This document shows positions 15,841-24,105 of a DNA stretch of 64,000 nt, in pieces. The DNA is from JAENVU01 sp031362155 (GTDB lineage Bacteria > Actinomycetota > Acidimicrobiia > IMCC26256 > JAENVU01), in assembly GCA_031362155.1 (NCBI GenBank), contig JANLRZ010000056.1, positions 1 through 64,000 on the forward strand, written 5' to 3'. The notes beneath the pieces are model-generated. The model made no database searches and was not told where the DNA came from. It saw only the letters and a list, made by a program, of their open reading frames with translations. A program made the translations under genes and the position numbers. Numbering within the stretch: the stretch's first letter is position 1; every line of letters starts with the position of its first letter.

Positions 15841-16278
15841 ATGGCCTACCACCAGATGTCCGAAGCCGAAGTGCTGGCGTTTCTCACGTCGGATCCGCCG
15901 CACACCGGCAAGCTCGCCACGACCCGCCGCGACGGCAGCCCCCACGTTGCCCCGGTCTGGTTCGTCGTCGACGACGACGCCAGCATCGTGTTCAACACGC
16001 ATGAGGATTCGCTCAAGGGCCGAACGTTGCGGCGAGATCCGCGTGCCGCGCTCTGCGTCGACGACGAGCGCCCGCCGTTCTCGTTCGTCACCGTGACCGG
16101 TACGGTGGAACTCAGTGCCGATCCCGACGAACTCCTGCATTGGGCAACGGTGATCGGCGGCCGGTACATGGGCGCCGATCGGGCGGAGGCCTACGGACGC
16201 CGCAATGGGGTTCCCTGTGAGATGGTCTGTCGGCTGCGCCCCACCCGCATCGCCTCCGCCCGGGACCTCGCCGACTGA
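15841..16278 (+). CDS. PPOX-class (split-barrel) flavin/F420-dependent oxidoreductase
   Basis: A 145-residue split beta-barrel protein of the pyridoxamine-5'-phosphate oxidase-like class. In actinobacteria, small members such as this commonly use F420. Visible are the G-K-L-A-T-T-R-R-D-G-S-P-H-V-A-P-V-W-F block (residues ~24-42) and L-K-G-R-T-L-R-R-D-P-R-A-A-L near 60, the cofactor phosphate-binding region, then the C-terminal R-L-R-P-T-R-I strand. The substrate is not predictable. The presence of cofC in the window fits an F420 role but does not prove it. Confidence 0.85.
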   Translation: MAYHQMSEAEVLAFLTSDPPHTGKLATTRRDGSPHVAPVWFVVDDDASIVFNTHEDSLKGRTLRRDPRAALCVDDERPPFSFVTVTGTVELSADPDELLHWATVIGGRYMGADRAEAYGRRNGVPCEMVCRLRPTRIASARDLAD

Positions 16279-16333
16279 CCCGCGCGTGCAGTACTACCGG
16301 CAGGCGGGCCACGGGCGATGGCCGGGTGGCGGA

Positions 16334-16355
16334 TCGAACGTATGTTCGGTACAGT
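16334..16355 (+). promoter_or_regulatory. LexA (SOS) box plus abutting -10 of imuA'-imuB
   Basis: TCGAAC-GTAT-GTTCGG (16334-16349) matches the actinobacterial LexA box TCGAAC-N4-GTTCGA with one mismatch. It is followed without a gap by TACAGT (16350-16355), a TANNNT -10 element, and the GTG start of imuA' sits 6 nt further on. This predicts a leaderless, LexA-repressed transcript. The same arrangement occurs upstream of dnaE2. Confidence 0.9.
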
Positions 16356-16361
16356 CGACGG

Positions 16362-17048
16362 GTGACCGATGTCGGAACATCTGGGGCTGTCCACGCGACG
16401 GTGAACGCGGAACTCCCGCGCCGGGATGCTCACGCCCGGGCTCGATTGGCCGCGGTGGGAACCGCCCGGGCGCCTCTGGTCCTGGCCCGGGATCGAGCCT
16501 TGACGGTGACCGGCCCACTGGCCGAGGTCGTGGGGTCGGTGCAACGAGGCACCGTGGTCGCGGTCGGAGGAGCGTTCGGCTCGGGAGCCACGAGTGTGGC
16601 CCTGGGGCTTGCCGCGGCCGCGACGACCGCCGGCGAGTGGGCGGCGATGGTCGACGGTTCGGGGTCGCTCGGTGGGTTGGCGGCCGCCGAGGCCGGTGTC
16701 GACCTGGCGCGGTTCGCGGTCATTCGCAACGTGCCGCGTGAACGGTGGGCCACGGTGGTCGCGGCCTTGCTCGACGGCGTGAGCGTCGTGCTGGTCGAAC
16801 TGCCTCGATCGGTTCGGGTCGGCGATGCGCGTCGGCTGGTGGCCCGGGCGCGCGAACGCGCGGCGGTCCTGGTCGCATTGGCTCCCGATCCGCACGCGTG
16901 GCCCGTGGAAGCGGCGATGCGGTTCCACGTTCAGGGTGGGGCCTGGACCGGTCTCGGCACCGGCGATGGCCGGTTGTGTGCCCGCGTGCCCGTGGTCGAG
17001 GTCACCGCCCGAGGTCGGTCGACACGCGCTGTCCCTCTGGCCGGTTGA
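16362..17048 (+). CDS. imuA': ImuA'-type mutasome accessory protein
   Basis: A 228-residue RecA-like accessory protein of the mycobacterial-type DNA-damage mutasome. The core is V-V-A-V-G-G-A-F-G-S-G-A-T-S-V-A-L-G near residue 60, a Walker-A-like loop in which the usual GKT is replaced by G-A-T-S, so ATP hydrolysis is doubtful. It then resembles SulA/RecA-like folds and has no other clear catalytic motif. In mycobacteria ImuA' and ImuB bring DnaE2 to stalled forks. The GTG at 16362 lies 6 nt after a -10 that abuts a LexA box, which fixes the start; imuB follows after 10 bp. Confidence 0.87.
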   Translation: MTDVGTSGAVHATVNAELPRRDAHARARLAAVGTARAPLVLARDRALTVTGPLAEVVGSVQRGTVVAVGGAFGSGATSVALGLAAAATTAGEWAAMVDGSGSLGGLAAAEAGVDLARFAVIRNVPRERWATVVAALLDGVSVVLVELPRSVRVGDARRLVARARERAAVLVALAPDPHAWPVEAAMRFHVQGGAWTGLGTGDGRLCARVPVVEVTARGRSTRAVPLAG

Positions 17049-17058
17049 TCGGGACGCG

Positions 17059-18630
17059 ATGGCCGTTCGCACCTTGTGCTTGTGGTGTCCCGATTGGCCG
17101 GTGGTCGCGGCCCGCCGGGCCGAGCAGGTACCCGTCGACGGTCCGGTCGTGGTGATCGGTGGGCAACGGGTGGTGGCGGTGTCGAGTGCGGCGCGTGCCG
17201 AAGGCGTCCGCATCGGACACCGGCGTCGGGAAGCCGAGGCGGCATGCCCGGGGATCGTGGTGGTCGATGTTGATCCGGCGAACGAAGCCCGCGTGTTCGA
17301 ACCGATCGCGCGAGCGGTCGAGTCCATCACGCCGCGCGTGGTGTTGGAACGGCCGGGGGTGCTCTCGTTCCCGACGCGCGGCCCGTCGCGATACCACGGC
17401 GGCGACGGAGGATTGATCGACCATCTCCGGGCGGCCATCGACGCCGTCGGTCCGGTCGATCACCGCATGGGAATTGCCGACAGTGGCTTTGCGGCGCGGC
17501 TGGCGGCCCGGCGGGGGATCATCGTCCCGGTCGGGGAGACGCCGACGTTTCTCGCGCCCTGGTCGGTTGGCACGCTCGGTGACGCGGACCTGGCCGATCT
17601 GCTCACCCGGCTCGGGTTGAGCACCCTCGGGGCCTTCGCCCAACTGCCGGAGTCGGCCGTGCTGGCTCGGATGGGTCGGGAGGGAGTTGCCGCACACCGC
17701 GTGGCTCGGGGGGAAGACGCGCACCCGCCGGCGTTGACGACCCCACCACCGGACTTCGCCGCAAGTGCCGAGTTGGATCCGCCGGCCGAACGAGTCGACG
17801 CCGTGGCGTTCGTCGCCAAGAGCCTGGCGGACGAACTGTTGGAGCGGCTCGCGGCGCGGGGGTTGGCGTGCACCCAAGTGGTGATCGAGGTGGAAACCGA
17901 ACATGGTGAGCATCTCGCCCGCGCGTGGAGACACGAGGGCGCGTTGACTCCGGGCGCGCTCGTCGAGCGGGTGCGGTGGCAACTCGACGGCTGGCTGGCC
18001 GACACCGGCGGGTTGACGGGAGGCATCGTCGTCGTGCGGTTGGTGCCCGATCAGGTGATTCCCGCAACGGGCCGTCAGCTGGGGTTCTGGGGTGGTGACG
18101 CGGCAGCCGGGGACCGCGCCGAACGAGTCTTGGCCCGACTCCAGGGCCTCCTCGGCCCGGACCATGTTGTGACCGCCGTGCTCCAGGGTGGGCGCACGCC
18201 CCAAGAACGGGTCCGATGGGTGTCGTGGGGCGAGCCGCGAGAACCCCTGCTCCACGCGCCGGTGGGTGCGGTGGCGGGGCCAGTGACCGTGGAGGTGCCA
18301 CCGTGGCCGGGGATGATCCCCGGCCCAGCCCCGGCGCGAGTCCTCGACCCCCCGTTGCCGGTGTCGCTCACCGATGATCACGGTCGGCCGGTGGTGGTCT
18401 CGGCCCGGGGTGAGCTGTCGGCCGCCCCCGCGCGATTGCAGGGTCGCGGTCTGGCCGGGGGTGGAGGTGCGGTCAGTGCGTTCGCCGGTCCCTGGGCCCA
18501 GGACGTGCGGTGGTGGGACCGGAACGCGCGAGCCCGTCGAGTCAGCTGGCAGCTCGTCATCGACGAGGAACTCGCGTGCTTGGTGCAGGTCGAACGCGGT
18601 GACGCGTTGATCGTGGCGGTGTACGACTGA
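17059..18630 (+). CDS. imuB: ImuB, catalytically inactive Y-family polymerase-like protein
   Basis: A 523-residue Y-family-like protein that bridges the beta clamp, ImuA' and DnaE2 during translesion synthesis. The N-terminus reads L-C-L-W-C-P-D-W-P-V-V, the ImuB signature, instead of the active-site D-x-D-A-F-F motif of DinB, so polymerase activity is not expected. The palm and finger-like region (residues ~1-220) contains V-A-V-S-S-A-A-R-A-E-G-V. The little-finger region is ~260-380, and the C-terminal tail is long and P/G-rich. ATG at 17059, 10 bp after imuA', in the LexA-controlled operon. Confidence 0.92.
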   Translation: MAVRTLCLWCPDWPVVAARRAEQVPVDGPVVVIGGQRVVAVSSAARAEGVRIGHRRREAEAACPGIVVVDVDPANEARVFEPIARAVESITPRVVLERPGVLSFPTRGPSRYHGGDGGLIDHLRAAIDAVGPVDHRMGIADSGFAARLAARRGIIVPVGETPTFLAPWSVGTLGDADLADLLTRLGLSTLGAFAQLPESAVLARMGREGVAAHRVARGEDAHPPALTTPPPDFAASAELDPPAERVDAVAFVAKSLADELLERLAARGLACTQVVIEVETEHGEHLARAWRHEGALTPGALVERVRWQLDGWLADTGGLTGGIVVVRLVPDQVIPATGRQLGFWGGDAAAGDRAERVLARLQGLLGPDHVVTAVLQGGRTPQERVRWVSWGEPREPLLHAPVGAVAGPVTVEVPPWPGMIPGPAPARVLDPPLPVSLTDDHGRPVVVSARGELSAAPARLQGRGLAGGGGAVSAFAGPWAQDVRWWDRNARARRVSWQLVIDEELACLVQVERGDALIVAVYD

Positions 18631-18655
18631 TCGCCCCCGACCGACAGGCGGAGCT

Positions 18656-19084
18656 TCAGCGAACTTCGTACATCTCGTAGGTCAGCAGCGTGCCGTCCTC
18701 GGTGATCTCGCCCTTCGCGATCGCCTGGATCGCGTTGATCCATGCGTAGCGCTCGTCGCCGGTGTCGAACAGTGGTGCGGAATAGGCCGGTGACGCACCC
18801 GCCCCCTTGGAGAGATCGAGGCGACCTCGATACGACGCAAAGATCAACGCGGCGTCGTCGGTCTCGAAGAGGACTCGAACGTCGAGGGTTCCGATGCCGC
18901 CCGGGCCCACGGTGAGCCAGTCGGCGGCGGCCTGACCGGCCAGGTGGCCCCGGAGTCGCTCGCCGTCCACGTCGAAGGACGTGACCTCGGCGATGGCCCG
19001 GGTCCCGAGCGGCGTCTCGGGGAGGATGAAGGGTGCGCGCAGGCGCGCGGTCGCCGTACAGAGCGGGATGAGTTCGATCGTCAT
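18656..19084 (-). CDS. DUF3237-like protein
   Basis: A 142-residue soluble beta-barrel-like protein that resembles the DUF3237 family: M-T-I-E-L-I-P-L-C-T-A start, G-T-R-A-I-A-E-V-T, then W-L-T-V-G-P-G-G-I-G-T-L-D-V-R-V near residue 65 and Y-R-G-R-L-D near 95, ending near Y-E-M-Y-E-V-R. Biochemical function is unknown. It lies head-to-tail against imuB's end (25 bp gap) and is divergent from dnaE2 across a 124-bp region with a LexA box. The ATG at 19084 is used; longer starts would run through that box. Confidence 0.8.
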   Translation of the reverse strand: MTIELIPLCTATARLRAPFILPETPLGTRAIAEVTSFDVDGERLRGHLAGQAAADWLTVGPGGIGTLDVRVLFETDDAALIFASYRGRLDLSKGAGASPAYSAPLFDTGDERYAWINAIQAIAKGEITEDGTLLTYEMYEVR

Positions 19085-19130
19085 GGGTCCCAGTCTGGCG
19101 GACACCGCGCGTCGCGCCCGCAGTGGACGA

Positions 19131-19152
19131 GCGAACATACGTTCGATACCCT
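19131..19152 (+). promoter_or_regulatory. LexA (SOS) box plus -10 of dnaE2
   Basis: GCGAAC-ATAC-GTTCGA (19131-19146) matches the LexA consensus with one mismatch in the first base. TACCCT (19147-19152), a TANNNT -10, follows immediately, copying the layout at imuA'. Unlike imuA', no in-frame start codon lies at the predicted +1, so a leader of about 50 nt to the GTG at 19209 is expected. Confidence 0.88.
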
Positions 19153-19208
19153 GCAGTGTCCCGGCGGCCGCGGAGTGCCACCGGTCGACGGCGAGATGGG
19201 CACACACG

Positions 19209-22200
19209 GTGGGATCAGCGGGATCGGCGGGATCAGTGGGATCGGGATACGCGGAGCTGCATTGCCACACGAATTTCTCGTTCCTCGATGGCGCGAGCCA
19301 CCCGGAGGAGTTGGCCGAGGAGGCGCACCGACTGGGGCTGACGGCGATGGCGGTGACCGACCACGACGGGCTCTACGGCGTGGTGCGCTTCGCGGAAGCG
19401 GCGCGCCCGCTGGGGCTCCCCACGGTCTTCGGTGCTGAGCTCACCCTCGGGATCACTCGTCCGCCCAATGGGGTGGCGGAGGTGCCGGGCGAGCACGTGC
19501 TGATCCTGGCCGAAGGTCCGGCGGGCTACGCCGCGTTGGCGCGCACGATCAGTGCCGCGCAGCTGCGCGGGGAGAAGGGCGCGCCCCAGCTGAGCGTCGA
19601 GCAACTGCTCGCCGCGGCGGCCGAGGCGCGCGGCACGTGGTTCACCACGACGGGATGTCGAAAGGGCATCGTGCCGGCCGCGTTGGTGCGAGACGGTCCC
19701 GGTGCCGCGCAGCACGCATTGGAACGACTCATCGGCGCGTTCGGGCGGGATCGGGTGTTGGTCGAACTCTGGGATCACGGCGACCCGCTCGATCGGCCGC
19801 GCAACGACGCGATGGCCCAACTCGCGATGCGGACCGGCACCGAAGTCATCGCGACGAACAACGTGCACTACGCGACCCCCGACCGTCGTCAGCTCGCGAC
19901 GGCACTGGCGGCGATCCGGTCGCGTCGGAGTCTCGATGAGCTCGACGGCTGGTTACCGGCGGCTCCGTTCGCGCACCTGCGCAGTGCCGACGAACAGCTC
20001 CGGCGCTTCGCCCGGTACCCGGGCGCGGTCGAACGCACTGTCGACATCGCGGCGGCGTGTGCCTTCGATCTCAAAGTCGCGGTCCCGAACCTGCCCGACT
20101 ATCCGGTGCCCGACGGTCACACCGACATGAGCTGGCTGCGGGAACTCACCCGGCGCGGCGCGTCGGTGTACTACCCGTCGACCCATCCCCAGTACGAACA
20201 GGCGATGCGCCAGATCGAGTACGAGCTCGGCGTGATCGACCAGATGGGATTCCCCGGGTACTTCCTCCTGATGCACGACATCGTCGACTTCTGCCGCACG
20301 CACGACATCTACTGCCAGGGCCGGGGGAGCGCGGCGAACAGTGCAGTCTGTTATGCGCTCGGGGTGACGAAGGCGGATGCGGTCGCGCTCGGGTTGCTCT
20401 TCGAACGGTTTCTCTCGACCGAACGCGACGGTCCACCCGACATCGATCTCGACATCGAACATCAGCGTCGAGAAGAAGTGATCCAGTACGTGTACGAGAA
20501 GTACGGACGGGATCGGGCCGCGCAGGTGGCGAACGTGATCACGTACCGGCCGCGCTCCGCGCTGCGAGAGATGGCCAAGGTCGCAGGCCTCTCACCCGGT
20601 CACGCCGATGCACTCACCCGGTGGATCGATCGGTGGCGTTCTCGCGAAGGCGCGTTCGACGACTTCCGCGAGAGTGAGGACGCGCCACCGGTTCCCGAGT
20701 TGGTGTTGCAACTCGCCGACGCGGTGCAGGACTTCCCCCGCCATCTCGGGATCCACTCGGGCGGCATGGTGATGGCCGATCGACCGCTGGTGGAGTGTTG
20801 CCCGGTGGAGTGGGCACGCATGGAGAACCGCTCGGTGCTCCAGTGGGACAAGGACGACTGCGCGGCGGCCGGGCTGGTGAAGTTCGACCTGCTCGGTCTC
20901 GGGATGCTCACGATGCTGCACCTCGCGGTGGATCTGGTCCGCGAGCACGAAGGCATCGAGATCGATCTCGCCACGATTCCTCAAGAACCCGAGGTGTACG
21001 ACCTGCTGAGCGCGGCCGACACCATCGGCGTGTTCCAGGTGGAGAGCCGCGCCCAGATGGCCACGCTCCCGCGGCTGCGGCCCGAGAACTTCTACGACCT
21101 GGTGGTGGAGGTCGCGTTGATCCGGCCCGGTCCGATCCAGGGGGGCTCGGTGCACCCGTACCTCCGGCGGCGCAACGGGGAGGAGGAAGTGACCTACCCG
21201 CACCCGTTGCTGGAACCGTGTCTGGCCAAGACGCTCGGGATTCCGCTGTTCCAGGAGCAGTTGATGCAGATGGCGATCGACGCCGCGGGCTTCAGCGCGG
21301 GGGAGGCCGACCAACTGCGTCAGGCGATGGGGTCGAAGCGGTCGAAGGCCCGGATGGCCCGAATGCGGGACCGACTCATGAGTGGCATGGCCGAACGAGG
21401 CATCACCGGCGAGACCGCGACCGAGATCGCGTTCAAACTCGAAGCATTCGCGAGCTTCGGGTTCCCGGAGAGCCACTCGGTGTCGTTCGCGTACCTCGTC
21501 TATGCCAGTGCGTGGATCAAGCTGCATCACCCTGCGGAGTTCGCGTGCGCGCTGCTCAACGCGCAACCGATGGGGTTCTACTCGCCCCACACATTGGTAC
21601 GCGATGCCCGTCGGCACGGGGTCGAGGTCTTGGGGCCGTGTCTGGAACGGTCGCGTCGGGACTGCACGCTCGAGCCGCGCCCTTCGGATGGCGATCCGAT
21701 CGGGCGACCGCAGCCGGGTTGGCACGCGGACCCGTCGATCCATGCGATGCGCATCGGGCTGCGGTACGTGCGCGGGCTCTCGAGCACGCTCCTCGACCGG
21801 ATCGATACCGAACGCGAAGCGGCACCGTTCCGTGACCTCGAGGATTTCGCCCGGCGTACCGAAGCGCCGGTCGATGCGATGGAGTCGCTGGCGACGGCCG
21901 GGGTGTTCGCGTGTTTCGACATCGACCGCCGCGCCGGGCTCTGGGCGGCCGGCGCGTTACGCGACGCGCGGCCCGGGCACTTGCCTCATACCGCGGTCGG
22001 CGTCGAAGCGCCGGCGTTGCCAGGGATGAACGAGATCGAGGAGACCGCCGCCGATTTGTGGGCCACGGGGATGTCGCCCGGTCGTCATCCCACCGAGTTC
22101 GTCCGCGCCGAGCTCACCGAGCGAGGAGTGGTGACGTCGTCCGCGTTGCGGTCGTTGCCGGCGCGCTCGATCGTGGAGGTGGCCGGAATCGTGACCCACC

Positions 22201-22445
22201 GTCAACAACCCGAGACCGCGAAGGGCACGGTGTTCCTGAACCTCGAAGACGAGACGGGGCTCACCAACGTGATCTGTCCGCCCGGGGTGTGGAAGCGATA
22301 CCGCACGGTGGCGCGCGGCGCGCCGGCGTTGCGCGTGCGGGGTCTACTCGAGCGTCATCAAGGGGTGACCAACCTGCTCGCACAACGCATCGAGGCGCTG
22401 CCGCTGACCCTGGCCGACGCGCTGAAATCGCGCGATTTTCGGTGA
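19209..22445 (+). CDS. dnaE2: Error-prone DNA polymerase III alpha subunit DnaE2
   Basis: A 1078-residue C-family DNA polymerase used for damage-induced mutagenic translesion synthesis with ImuA' and ImuB. The N-terminal PHP domain begins Y-A-E-L-H-C-H-T-N-F-S-F-L-D-G. The polymerase core shows C-Q-G-R-G-S-A-A-N-S-A near residue 375 and the catalytic acidic motif P-P-D-I-D-L-D-I-E near 415. The C-terminal OB-fold begins I-V-E-V-A-G-I-V-T-H. The start is taken as GTG 19209, which includes a 9-bp DNA repeat coding Gly-Ser-Ala units; GTG 19236 is an alternative. Expression is expected to be LexA-controlled. Confidence 0.95.
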   Translation: MGSAGSAGSVGSGYAELHCHTNFSFLDGASHPEELAEEAHRLGLTAMAVTDHDGLYGVVRFAEAARPLGLPTVFGAELTLGITRPPNGVAEVPGEHVLILAEGPAGYAALARTISAAQLRGEKGAPQLSVEQLLAAAAEARGTWFTTTGCRKGIVPAALVRDGPGAAQHALERLIGAFGRDRVLVELWDHGDPLDRPRNDAMAQLAMRTGTEVIATNNVHYATPDRRQLATALAAIRSRRSLDELDGWLPAAPFAHLRSADEQLRRFARYPGAVERTVDIAAACAFDLKVAVPNLPDYPVPDGHTDMSWLRELTRRGASVYYPSTHPQYEQAMRQIEYELGVIDQMGFPGYFLLMHDIVDFCRTHDIYCQGRGSAANSAVCYALGVTKADAVALGLLFERFLSTERDGPPDIDLDIEHQRREEVIQYVYEKYGRDRAAQVANVITYRPRSALREMAKVAGLSPGHADALTRWIDRWRSREGAFDDFRESEDAPPVPELVLQLADAVQDFPRHLGIHSGGMVMADRPLVECCPVEWARMENRSVLQWDKDDCAAAGLVKFDLLGLGMLTMLHLAVDLVREHEGIEIDLATIPQEPEVYDLLSAADTIGVFQVESRAQMATLPRLRPENFYDLVVEVALIRPGPIQGGSVHPYLRRRNGEEEVTYPHPLLEPCLAKTLGIPLFQEQLMQMAIDAAGFSAGEADQLRQAMGSKRSKARMARMRDRLMSGMAERGITGETATEIAFKLEAFASFGFPESHSVSFAYLVYASAWIKLHHPAEFACALLNAQPMGFYSPHTLVRDARRHGVEVLGPCLERSRRDCTLEPRPSDGDPIGRPQPGWHADPSIHAMRIGLRYVRGLSSTLLDRIDTEREAAPFRDLEDFARRTEAPVDAMESLATAGVFACFDIDRRAGLWAAGALRDARPGHLPHTAVGVEAPALPGMNEIEETAADLWATGMSPGRHPTEFVRAELTERGVVTSSALRSLPARSIVEVAGIVTHRQQPETAKGTVFLNLEDETGLTNVICPPGVWKRYRTVARGAPALRVRGLLERHQGVTNLLAQRIEALPLTLADALKSRDFR
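19211..19246 (+). repeat. Four 9-bp tandem repeats at the dnaE2 N-terminus
   Basis: GGGATCAGC, GGGATCGGC, GGGATCAGT and GGGATCGGG run in succession and encode Gly-Ser repeats just after the proposed start codon. Repeat-count changes would not shift the frame. Confidence 0.85.
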
Positions 22446-22498
22446 GGAGTTCGCGGCCGGCTGGATGCGCGAAAGTCGTTGAAAAACTTGGTTTTTGG

Positions 22499-22527
22499 TT
22501 GACATGCCGGCCCGTTTTGGGTAGAAT
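22499..22527 (+). promoter_or_regulatory. Strong sigma-70-type promoter for the DUF222/HNH gene
   Basis: TTGACA (22499-22504), a 17-nt spacer, and TAGAAT (22522-22527) form a near-consensus housekeeping promoter. The transcript start should be near 22534, giving a leader of about 115 nt before the GTG at 22650. This leader contains a GC-rich stretch with no obvious regulatory fold. Confidence 0.85.
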
Positions 22528-22649
22528 AACAGGCACGTAACTTCCCCCGTTCGAGCCTCGATTCGGCTCGGATGTCTCGTTCCTTTGGGAGCCGCTCCGC
22601 AGTCCTGGGAGCCCAGAACCGTCCGCGTCGTTGGTGAGGGAGGTGCCTC

Positions 22650-23822
22650 GTGTCGTCAGTCTTGATTGATCGCGCCGCGGTCTCCTTCGTGGTGAATGTC
22701 AACACCGATCCGGCGACCTTGGGCGACGCGGGGCTGGCCGATGAGATCGTGGAACTTCGGGGGCAGATGGATCGAATGGACGCGCAGTTCGCTCGGCTGG
22801 TCCTCGCGGGTCATCGCCGCGGAATCGGGGCGGCCGATGGATCACCATCCACCGCGGCATGGCTGCGCCGTCACACCGGGATGCGCGAAGGCGATGCCCG
22901 CGCCGCGATTGAAGCCGGCGAGATGTGCGAGGTCTTGGCTGAGACCGGCGGGGCGTGGCGTGCCGGTGAGATCTCGTCGGGCGCGGCGCGGGCCATCACC
23001 GGAGCGCGGGTCGAGGGTCACGACGCGAAGTTGCGAGCGGTCGAGCCGCTGCTCCTCGATGTCGCCCGCGAGGGGAAACTACGCGAGTTGCAACGCATGT
23101 GTGCCCGATTCCGCAACTGCGCGCAGGCCGATGGCACCGAGCCGCGTGATCACGACGGCTTGACGATTTCCGCCACCGCAGCCGGGCGCACGATCTTGAA
23201 CGGCAATCTCTCGTCGGCCGCGGCCGAGACGGTGGTGAATGCACTCCACGCGCTCACCGACCCGCCCACGCCTGACGATCGGCGCACTGCGGCCCGGCGG
23301 CGGGCCGACGCGTTGGTGCGGATGGCCGAGCTCGCGATGGCGCAACTGAGCGGCGCCGGGCCGGACGGCCCGAGCCGGGCGAAGCCGTCGGTCACGATGG
23401 TCATCGATTGGCGCACCCTCGTGAACGACGAGTTCGGGCGGATGGACGGCGAGTACACCGGCCCCGTTCACCGATCCGACGTCGAACGGCTCCTGTGCGA
23501 CAGTTCGGTCACCCGGGTGGTCACCGGTCCCCGTGGGCTGCCGATCGATGTGGGCCGCGAGCGGCGGACGGTGTCCTCGACGCTGCGCAAGGCATTGATG
23601 GTACGGGATCGAGGGTGTCGATTTCCCGGATGTAGCCGACCGCCGGGTTGGTGCGATGCCCACCACGTGCAGTTCTGGAGACACGGCGGCCCGACGGATC
23701 AATCGAACCTGGTGTTCGTCTGCGATCATCACCACCAGGTGTTGCACCAGCCCGGCTGGACCGCCACGTTCGACGGATCGCAATTCCGAGTGTTCAAACC
23801 CGACGGCTCCGAAGTCGTGTGA
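22650..23822 (+). CDS. DUF222 domain protein with C-terminal HNH endonuclease (13E12-type)
   Basis: A 390-residue protein: a DUF222 (13E12-repeat) domain over residues ~20-290 with the helical start E-I-V-E-L-R-G-Q-M-D-R-M-D, then an HNH nuclease core at ~320-370. The nuclease shows C-R-F-P-G-C, W-C-D-A-H-H-V, and V-F-V-C-D-H-H-H-Q-V-L-H. Such genes are multicopy in many actinobacteria and often associated with mobile or repeated elements; the biological role is not settled. It has its own strong promoter and 204 bp upstream spacer. No inverted repeats or transposase are seen nearby, so this copy does not look like part of an insertion element. Confidence 0.92.
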   Translation: MSSVLIDRAAVSFVVNVNTDPATLGDAGLADEIVELRGQMDRMDAQFARLVLAGHRRGIGAADGSPSTAAWLRRHTGMREGDARAAIEAGEMCEVLAETGGAWRAGEISSGAARAITGARVEGHDAKLRAVEPLLLDVAREGKLRELQRMCARFRNCAQADGTEPRDHDGLTISATAAGRTILNGNLSSAAAETVVNALHALTDPPTPDDRRTAARRRADALVRMAELAMAQLSGAGPDGPSRAKPSVTMVIDWRTLVNDEFGRMDGEYTGPVHRSDVERLLCDSSVTRVVTGPRGLPIDVGRERRTVSSTLRKALMVRDRGCRFPGCSRPPGWCDAHHVQFWRHGGPTDQSNLVFVCDHHHQVLHQPGWTATFDGSQFRVFKPDGSEVV

Positions 23823-23860
23823 TCACCACTCGTCTCGCGAGGCAACGCGCTGCCTGCTGA

Positions 23861-24049
23861 CTAGACGAGGCGGCGTCGCAGTTCGTCGTATTCCGCGGTC
23901 GAGATCTCGCCGCGGGCGAGTCGTTCGCCGAGGATGCCGACGGGGTCCGCGACGGAGCGGCGTGACGTGCGGGTGACCAGTATCAGGATCACGATCACGG
24001 CCGGGACGCACAGCACCGAGACGATGATCAGCAGTTCCGGGACTCCCAT
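23861..24049 (-). CDS. Small membrane protein with SHOCT domain
   Basis: A 62-residue protein: one transmembrane helix at residues ~5-27 (L-L-I-I-V-S-V-L-C-V-P-A-V-I-V-I-L-I-L-V), a basic linker, then a C-terminal SHOCT motif (L-G-E-R-L-A-R-G-E-I-S-T-A-E-Y-D-E-L). SHOCT segments are short oligomerisation or docking helices often found at C-termini. The ATG at 24049 is preceded by AAGGAG, which decides against longer in-frame starts. Function unknown. Confidence 0.83.
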   Translation of the reverse strand: MGVPELLIIVSVLCVPAVIVILILVTRTSRRSVADPVGILGERLARGEISTAEYDELRRRLV

Positions 24050-24105
24050 GCCGTCTCCTTGCTTTCGAACCGGGTGATTGTACCGATCAACCGCATTGTG
24101 GTCGG

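Noticed and set aside
19123..19341. Leaderless GTG (19156) or ATG start just after the dnaE2 LexA box
   Set aside because: The frame is different from dnaE2, ends after about 60 codons and shows no family similarity; the R-T-Y-V-R-Y it shares with imuA' upstream sequence is only the LexA box translated.
22650..23822. Insertion element carrying the DUF222-HNH gene
   Set aside because: No inverted repeats, target duplications or transposase are visible around it.
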